Shown here one piece after another: positions 56,475-64,000 of a DNA stretch of 64,000 nucleotides (within the stretch, counting starts at the first letter, position 1; every line of letters starts with the position of its first letter). Source of the stretch: Limnoperna fortunei. Lineage: Eukaryota > Mollusca > Bivalvia > Mytilida > Modiolidae. The stretch is taken from the NCBI GenBank assembly GCA_944474755.1, contig OX104118.1, positions 71,801,575-71,865,574 on the forward strand, in the 5' to 3' direction. Both the position numbers and the translations under genes were made by a program. Under the pieces are notes generated by a model. That model had not been told where the DNA came from. It did no database searches and saw only the letters and a program-made list of their open reading frames with translations.

Positions 56475-57290
56475 GTGAAAGCGATGAAGAATAAAATTGA
56501 GCCTGGGTGTAATGTTAATAAAAAATTTGCAGAAATTTTACATTTTACAATTAATCAGTTATTTGCATTATAGAAAAACAAAATGTAGAAAAAGTTCTAA
56601 GTTGATGATTATGCATTTTTCAGGGTCTTCGTTACAATAGTATCGTATGGACTTTGGCAGTCACATTTTAGCGACACAAAATATTTCATGCGGTAATTTT
56701 AGGTTCAATAACAACAACAAATCAGTGCAAAAGTTACTTCCCTTGGAATATGTACACAAGAAAAAATTACAATTTGTAACTTATTTTTCGCTGACATACA
56801 TGTATGTTTATTTGTTTATGTGTACATAAATTTGTCCAATGTTTGAAAAGTTAAAATTTCTCAGACCACTGTAGTTTTATTGAAAGGAATGCTGTGTCTA
56901 AATAAAATTTTCAAATGTTTTATTTTTTAAAACAATTACAAATATTTCAAATAAGCCACAAAAAGCTTTGTTTATCACATTTAACAAGTGTTTAAATGCA
57001 GGTTTCTTTACAAAAATAGTGTTGTTAAATGTAACCACTTGTAAAGATGTCATTGTTTGGTTTTATAAATCCTGTTTTGTTATGATAATGTTCTGTTATA
57101 ATAAACTATTGAGCAGTTATAAAATGCTGTTGAATGTTGAATGTTCCTGATGTAAAATCTTTACAGAATAGTGAAAGATTTTTATAGGATACTAGTATTA
57201 AAATAGCTGTCTTTAAGGTCAGAGGTGCTTTTCAGTATCATGTATATCTATCTATGAATTCTCATACAAGTTGAAAACAGAACCTAAATC
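56475..57290. other. Intergenic region after ZNF593, nothing recognised
   Basis: AT-rich with only short chance frames (56647-56829, 56968-57150). Confidence 0.4.
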
Positions 57291-57662
57291 CATTATTAAT
57301 ATTCTTTTTTGAGACCAATATTAGTTATCTAAAATTTAGACCATTATTAGTATTAAATGTTTGAGATCAAATTAAAAATAACCCAGGTTTATGTGTATTT
57401 TTAGTAACCCAAATTTAAGTTGATTATTAGTAACCTGGGTTTGAGACTACTATAAGTAACTTAGGCTCATGACAGTTATTAAGTAACCCAGGTTTGAGAC
57501 CATTATTATTAACCCAGACCATTATTAGTTGCCTAATTATTGTTTATTAGTAACTTAGATTTAAGGCCATTGTAAGAAACACAGATTTAAGACCATTTTT
57601 AGTGCTATAGTGATCAGTTTCCGTCCTTGCACCAGTCAGAAACTAATCATGTCTGGGGTGTA

Positions 57663-57890
57663 ACTTTTTTATCTTTTGAGGTAAGCTTTCGATTTTTCGG
57701 AATGTGGGTAGATAATATCAAGGCAATGTGTCGCTTACCGTTGTTGTTGACCTATGGCATTGAACTTTGACCGTGCTGTAATTTTTTTTTTTATCTTTTT
57801 GAGTTAGGCATTTGATATCTGTAATGTGGATAGATAATATCAAGGTGATGTGTCGCATACCATGGTTGATGACCTTTGACCTTTGATCAA
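57663..57890. repeat. About 119-bp tandem duplication inside the minisatellite
   Basis: Two diverged copies (57663-57781 and 57782-57890) share TTTTATCTTTT, GATAGATAATATCAAGG (each with one or two changes) and a TGTGTCGC block. Together with the following copy of the 46.7-kb repeat it forms an insertion in the minisatellite. Confidence 0.75.
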
Positions 57891-57896
57891 TTGTTT

Positions 57897-58105
57897 CTAA
57901 TGTAAACCTCCGTTCTAATTTAGGTCAAATTTTACTGTGGAAAATCTCCCTATCAAAATGAAAAGACCACCATATTTCAAAACGCTGGATATCTATTGGA
58001 ATTAATTGTTAATTTCAAAAAGTACCCTTCTTGAACTACAAAAGGAGCATGAGCTGGAACCATACGTGGTTAGCAGTTTTAATTTGTCACACAAACAACC
58101 CTCAC
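57897..58105 (+). repeat. Dispersed repeat pair, copy 2
   Basis: Counterpart of 46697-46912, same orientation; see that entry for shared strings. Confidence 0.8.
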
Positions 58106-59734
58106 CAAAATATGTTCACTTGTAGTATAGTTTACTAGATTTGTTAGTAACTCAAGTTTTATACAATTATTTGTTACCCTGGGTTGAGACCATAAATATT
58201 AACAAAGAGAGACCAATATTTAAAGGATCAAATTGCAAGGTTTAAGACTAATAATAACTACCCAGGTTTAATACTATTATAAGTTATCTATGTTTGAGGC
58301 CATTATTAGCAACCCAAATTGGTGACCATTGTTAGTAACCAAAGTTAGATACCATTATAAGTAACCTTGATTTAATACCATTATTAATTTTCAAATGAGG
58401 CCATAGTAAGAAGCCCAGGTTAAATGTTATTATTATTAACATACATGTAGGTAAGAGACCATTCATTATATGTTATTATTTGGTCACTATTAGTAAAAAG
58501 GGATATTATTAGTTACCCAAGTTTGAGACTTTTGAGTAAACCCAGTTTTAGACCATCATTAGTTACCCAGGTTTGGGACCATTATAAGTAACCCATATTT
58601 GAGACCATTATGTTATCCAGGTTTAAAATTAACCCATATGAGATAATTATTAGTTACCCAGGTTTGAGGTCATTCTTAGTTCTAATAAGGCCATTATAAT
58701 TAACCCAGGTTTGAGACAATTATTTGTCACATTTTTGATGCCACTACATGTATTAGTTACACAGATTTATGGCCATTCTTAGTAAGTGGCCATACCAGAT
58801 TATAGACTATTATTGTTAACCCAGCTTTTAGACCATTATAATGATTATTAGTAACCTAGATGTTAGGCCGTTATAAGTCATCCAGATTTGAGGCCGTTAT
58901 TTGTTACCAAGGTTTGAGACCATTATTAGTTGCCCATGTTACTCAGGTTTGGGGCCATTAATCATGTTTAAGGCAATCTTCGAAAGTTAGATCCAGTGTG
59001 ATGATTGATTACCCAGATAAGATACAATAATTGTTAACTTAACTGTCAGACCGTTATAAGTAAACTAGATGTCCGACCATTATAAGTCATCCAGATTTGA
59101 ACCCATTATTTGTTACCAAGGTTTGAAACCATTAGTAACCCTCATACATAGTAACTTAAATTTGAGACTATTATTAGTAACCCATATCTAAGGTTATACA
59201 TAGTAACATAGATTTTAGACCATCATTAGTAACCTACAGTTTAGGCTATACATGGTAACCCAGATTGCAAACACAGTTTTGAGAACATTATTAGTAACCA
59301 AATAAGGCTATAATATGTAAACCAGGTGTAAGACTAAAATAAGAAACTCGGGTTTCAGCCCTTCATCAGTTACCCTCGTTTGGGACTAATATAAGGTACC
59401 CAAGTTTGAGACCATTATTAATAACCAAGATTCGTTACTAATTAGTAACTCATATTTGAGACCATTAATAGTAATCCAGCGTTGAAACCCATTATAAGCA
59501 ACCCAGGTTCGAAACCAGTTATTTACTCATATTTGAGCATATAATTAGTAACGCAAGAAAACATTAGTAACACAGGTTTGAGGCAAAATTAGTAACGAAG
59601 ATTTTTGGCCATACTTTGTCACTGGATTTGAAACCAGTATTATTAACCGAATGAGGCCATTATAAATAACCAAGGTTTGAGACTATTATTAATAACCCAC
59701 CAATGTTGAGGCTATTATTAGTAACCCATCTTCG

Positions 59735-59815
59735 AAAATGCATGTCCGGTCGAGTTATCGCTTTGCTACCATTTACCGACCGTGGAAACACTTGTAGATA
59801 TTTTCTCTTTTTCAT
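59735..59815 (-). CDS. Possible first exon downstream of the ETS/CRE cluster
   Basis: From ATG 59815-59813 the frame reads MKKRKYLQVFPRSVNGSKAI then TRPDMHFR before entering minisatellite sequence at about 59735. A basic N-terminus would suit a small nuclear or mitochondrial protein, but I recognise no family, the nearest donor (GG/GTTACT) is weak, and no second exon was found. Low confidence. Confidence 0.15.
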
Positions 59816-59843
59816 TAAATTTAATGTTTGATTGATTTCTTTT

Positions 59844-59899
59844 ACTTCCGGCGATGGGTTACACCTAATCAATTATCCAATAAACGTCACTCCCATTGG
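59844..59899 (-). promoter_or_regulatory. Candidate minus-strand promoter: CCAAT, CRE half-site and ETS site
   Basis: Read on the minus strand: CCAAT (59899-59895), TGACGT (59889-59884), then CCGGAAGT (59851-59844). A plus-oriented CCAAT (59877-59881) is also present. The cluster sits in a non-repetitive island within the decayed minisatellite, 29-84 bp upstream of a minus-strand ATG at 59815. Order and spacing resemble a housekeeping promoter. Confidence 0.4.
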
Positions 59900-60708
59900 C
59901 TAATTAAATTTAATGAATATTAAATATATATGTTAGTAAGCCAGATTTGAGACCATTAGTAGTTACGCAGGCATGACAAATCACATCAAATTATTGGAAT
60001 AAAATGGAGCCTGAGACCAACCTAAGTTGAAGACTAGAAGACTAATATTAATAACCTAGATTTTTGACTTTTATTTGTAACCCAGATTTAAACCATTATT
60101 ATTAACCCATGTTTGAGATCTTTATTATCGATAAGGATTTGTATTTTTGGTAACCCAGCAGTGTCAGCTGTGAGACCGTTATCAGAAATCCGGAAGGCAG
60201 TATAAGAAACACCATTTGTTATTAGTAACCCAGATTTGAGACCATAATTAGTAACATTGAAGCCATACTTATTAATCCAGGTTTGGGGATAATATCAGTA
60301 ACCCAGGTTTGAGACCATTATTAGTTACAAAATTTAAGGAAATTATTACTAACCCAAATTTTAGAACATTATTAGTAACTAAATGAGGCCATTGTAAGTA
60401 ACGCAGGCAGAGACTTAGAAGCCCAGGTTTCACAAGGTGTTAGAGCACAAACCCAAATTTTAGACCATCGTTAGTAGCCTAGATTTAAGGTGGTTATTAG
60501 TAACCCATACTTGAGACTATTATTAATAGCATGGATTTGAAACCATTAAAAGAACCCTAGGCTTGAGACCATTATTTATCGCAGTAAAATGTAGAGACCT
60601 AATAGAAATATAGGTATTTTGTATGAGGTTAAATGCCCTTTCAGGGATTTATCGGCTATTTCATTGGGTCCAGACTTTTCGGCGAGGAAGGACGTCTGCA
60701 AGAAAACT

Positions 60709-61067
60709 GGTCAGAAGTTCAATACATACTGTATATATCTTGGTTTTGATGTGTGTATATTACTAGTATCTCTATTGTATTTGCTTCACCCTTAATGCTT
60801 TATATTTTCTAAATAAAATTATACACTGCATATACACTATACATCTCAACATTTATGTACATCACAAGTCATTTGATGCATTTTACTTCTATAGTGAACC
60901 AGGGACAGTCTACACTATACCCATAGTAATATACTAATATACAAATAGTCTTCACACTTTATTTGCAAATAAGATAAATCCTTAAGGGTAAAGCGAATAC
61001 AATACAAATGACATGTATACAAAACATCAAACCAAGATACACAATATGTATTGAACTTATGACCAAC
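60709..61067. repeat. Inverted repeat pair, about 110-bp arms
   Basis: Left arm 60709 to about 60820 and right arm about 60955-61067 are diverged inverted copies: TGGTCAGAAGTTCAATACAT against TGGTCATAAGTTCAATACAT, then TATCTTGGT, ACCCTTAA and AAATAAA blocks in the same order. The loop is about 135 bp. The right arm directly follows the RT fragment on the minus strand, so the arms may be two opposed copies of a LINE 3' end or a foldback element. Confidence 0.75.
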
Positions 61068-61505
61068 GAGGATCCCTGCTTCGCAAAATTATAGATTGCT
61101 TTAAAAAGTTTCCTATTTCCAGAAATTTAAATGTAGGTAAATAATCATCCATGAACCAAATTTCGAAATTGTATAATATGGGTCTGACCAATATATTAAA
61201 TAATTTACAAGCTAAATTCACTGACTTTTTAGAGAAAACAGGACCTTTAAACCCTCTTGCTTAATTCTTGTAACGCTCTTTTTTAATTTCCTTTGTCAAT
61301 AACATTCCTTACAAAATTCATCCAAAGGATGATTCATATATTAAAGAGTAGGAATGACTGTAGAAGTATTTTGAAAGGTAAGTATATTTACAGTTAATTG
61401 CCAATCAAAGCAGTACTGTTCTAAGTTATTTGATGCATTTTGGAGGCCACTATGGCTATCGGATAGAATGAAAAGGTCATCCGCAAAACTTTGAACTTTT
61501 AGCTG
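61068..61505 (-). pseudogene. Reverse transcriptase fragment
   Basis: Minus-strand translation near 61503-61385 gives VQSFADDLFILSDSHSGLQN, then ASNNLEQYCFDWQLTVNI: the FADD version of the RT catalytic box and the following block. Downstream, further frames contain FNILVRPILYNFEIWF (cf. the LINE PILLYG block). It is broken by many stops and only about 440 bp remain. Confidence 0.6.
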
Positions 61506-61509
61506 TTAA

Positions 61510-62395
61510 TCTGTGAAGTTTGCAGGATGTCCTCTTCGACGTCTGCGCGAATGCATCCGAACGCAACCATTTTATTGCGAGATAAAAATATTGCGGAATG
61601 TTTACTGCGGGATGGCTTGACACTAGTGCTCTTTTTAATGTTAGCTTTTTCCTCTGAAACTAGGTCATTGAACGAAACGTGCTATGAAAGGTACAAATGA
61701 TAACCCAAACTTTTAACTAACATGGCCAGCCGTGGTTAACAAAATTGATTGATTGATTTTTTTTGCGATCATATTTTCGTCATTAATATAACTCAAAAAC
61801 TGCACTTTTGATAATAAGACGCTAGCTCTATTGCTTGAGATCTTTTAGAATAAGATTCGAATCAATCAATCAACCTTATTTCTTGACAATCGTTACGGTA
61901 ACTTGACCTGAAAGTAGCCCTTTTTCCGCAAGGCCGATTAAACCTTGATAATATAATTATGTAGGCTTACATATTACAATTTAAAAAATAAAAGATTATT
62001 AAATAATCAATAGGAAACTTATATTAAGTTTTTTTTCCATTTGCAACTAATTCGGAACCATTTCGTTTAAGTTTTCAATCATTATATTATGACATTTCAA
62101 GGTATGATAGCATTGTTTCTTTAATTCGACGCGTGTGATATTTTAAGTCCACTCCACCGTGTTGATAAAAACCCGATTTTTTGTTGATAGTGCATACAAT
62201 AATACCCATTAAAATTTTTAAATATTTAACTCAAGGCCTTCTTACGCGATTCTTTTAAGTTAATGGTAACATTTTAAAATTTGACACAATTTATTTATAT
62301 GTTGAAGCAAAGCATACAATCTGTGGTCTGAGATCAAAATACATTCTCAATGATTGGTTAAATGAAGGAATTAATTAATGAATGATTTGAATCTT
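61510..62395. other. Non-coding, nothing recognised
   Basis: No gene. Two short AATC/GATT tracts (about 61742-61757 and 61860-61873) could be tails of SINE-like repeats. Confidence 0.35.
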
Positions 62396-62399
62396 ATTC

Positions 62400-62860
62400 T
62401 CATAGACCAGTTCTTAGGCATATTAACTAGCTTTGCATTCACACAAACCAGATTTTATGAATTTTAACTAGGGTCGTATTCTCACAAACAAGACCTCATT
62501 CAACCAGCGTCATATTCTCAAAAACCAGATCATATGAATTTTAACCAGCGTCGTATTCTCACAGACCAGATTTCATCTAGCGTTGTATTCTCACCGACCA
62601 GGACCCAAGCACTCAAGCTAGCGTATTATTCTAACAGACAAGATCTCAAGCACTCGAGCTGGCGACTTTATTATCACAGACAAGATCTCACTTCAGAGAG
62701 CGTCTTCAGTAATCTAACAAATCAGACCTCACAAACTTGAGCTAACGTTTTATTCTCACAGACCAGATCTTGCACCCGGCATAGCTTCTTATTCTTACAG
62801 ACCAGGCCCAAATCATTCTCCCAAGTCAGAGGTTCTGAGTCCGCATTTGCTCTTTCATCA
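62400..62860. repeat. Decayed minisatellite, about 40-bp unit
   Basis: About ten variable copies of a unit of the form GCGTCGTATTCTCACAGACC followed by AGATCTCA and a variable stretch. Traces (GACCAGATCTCAGA) reappear near 63050. Divergence between units is high. The frame at 62534-62740 is a by-product. Confidence 0.8.
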
Positions 62861-63069
62861 CAAGGATCTAACGCTGACATAGAACCCCTTACTTGGGAGG
62901 ATGGGCCCAGGTTTAATAAATTCTCAAATTAAAGATTTTCATCTGAATACTTGAGTTTTTAATCTATTTAAAATTTTTGAGGTAAAATCGAGAAAGATTT
63001 AAGTTCTCAGACTCAGATCATACACTCGAGCTGACGTAGGTTTCTTACAGACCAGATCTCAGACATGAT

Positions 63070-64000
63070 GTCTTTTAGATAGACATTGGTAATTCATTAG
63101 TTAATATTGAATTAAAATGGGTTTGAATAATAGGGGGTGGGCGAGACAAATAGGTCTTAAAACGATTAGTCACCTTCAATTTTAAATTACCAAAAAGTAC
63201 GCAAAGTTGTTTTGTAGATATAAGGGATTGGAACTAAATTCATTTTAATTTTTATGGGTTTTGTGACAATTTTGCATCACAAAAAACCACGTCAAGGAAA
63301 CATCCTTAGAGAATAATATACAGTCATGGCCTTTAATGGGGGCAATATAGATAATTGTCAAAATCAGTAAAGGGTTATTTGTACTCAGTCCTGCTGACAG
63401 ACAAAATACACTCTTTAAATTTAATAATTATTGATATAACCTAAAGTCTATCAAAGGCAACAACTGTAGTTTTATACTGAAAACAAGTATTCTATGTTTA
63501 AAAATAAAGAAGAAAAACGGGTGTTTTTTTATTACGCAATAAAAAAAAACTTTTCCTATCATAATAGCAAAATAGCATGTGCCAGTAAGTGAAGAGAATA
63601 GGGTTTGTTGTCAAAATATCTCTAACGACTGGAAAAGGGGCGGTGAAAGATCCCGTCGCCTCTTATGTGCGATTGAATATAGGGTCCTGCAAGCAAAAAA
63701 AACGTGAACACTTTGATGGGGATACTGAAACCCTCTCAAGTTTTGGACGCGTTGCCGTCGAATAAATAAGACGTTGGATTTCAATAGCTTCGCCCCCTCC
63801 GTCGGGCCCCATCAGGCCTTTGCTGCATTATTGCCCTGTCCCCTAACAAAAAATCCTGGATCACTCCTGTGTATATAATTGTTTCGATTTTAAAACTGTC
63901 CATGTCCATAAGAGAACTAATTCATGTATACATCTTATATAATGACAAGATTTCAGTCTAATAATTTCAACATAGATGTGTCAAACAGCAAAAATGTCTA
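63070..64000. other. Non-coding, nothing recognised
   Basis: Mostly AT-rich; a somewhat GC-richer patch near 63640-63850 has no open frame or repeat I can name. Confidence 0.35.

Larger units (their letters stand above)
57290..60600. repeat. Decayed minisatellite, about 26-bp unit, about 3.3 kb
   Basis: The motif GAGACCATTATTAGTAACCCAGGTTT and its variants recur at irregular spacing of roughly 25-40 bp through the region. It is heavily mutated, unlike the two satellite arrays. It is interrupted by other repeats (57610-58120) and by a non-repetitive island (about 59735-59935). Probably an old array. Confidence 0.85.

Overview
The window is AT-rich animal nuclear DNA. Introns with GT/AG borders, AATAAA signals, non-LTR retrotransposon relics, DNA transposons with target-site duplications and very long satellite arrays rule out a prokaryote. 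Several dispersed repeats resemble families I associate with bivalve molluscs (one carrying the core CAGCAATTTTTCAGCTATAT, one with an AATC-repeat tail), so a bivalve, perhaps mussel-like, is my best guess; that part is inference.

Layout. 1-8.3 kb: AT-rich non-coding DNA with one 20-bp minisatellite. 8.3-10.7 kb: a promoter-like patch with an RFX X-box, an inverted repeat, and an intron-less minus-strand gene for a 331-aa protein with SILK and RVxF protein-phosphatase-1 docking motifs. 13.0-16.3 kb: short tandem repeats and two abutting dead reverse transcriptases. 17.3-33.06 kb: two unrelated giant tandem arrays back to back (about 9.2 kb of a 27-30 bp unit, then about 6.5 kb of a 22-24/48 bp unit). 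33.72-34.88 kb: a DNA transposon with about 318-bp inverted arms, an 8-bp target duplication and a small intact ORF. 34.96-44.4 kb: a tandem duplication of about 4.4 kb whose breakpoint cuts through a dead RTE-like LINE, leaving two nearly identical LINE copies. 45.6-56.4 kb: a three-exon ZNF593/Bud20 homologue that I assembled from the sequence; its 9.5-kb first intron holds an hAT-like element into which a 5.9-kb CACTA (EnSpm) element with about 1-kb inverted arms is inserted. 57.3-63 kb: a long decayed TTAGTAACC-type minisatellite, a promoter-like island inside it, an inverted pair, another RT fragment and a second decayed minisatellite.

Only two genes are well supported: ZNF593 (pre-60S ribosome assembly/export) and the PP1-docking protein. 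Two more promoter/first-exon candidates (8.6 kb plus strand, 59.8 kb minus strand) rest on clustered promoter motifs only. Everything else is repeats, mobile-element relics or unannotatable AT-rich DNA. The most interesting objects are the CACTA element with kilobase arms nested in the ZNF593 intron, the inverted-arm transposon with its intact small ORF, and the paired satellites.
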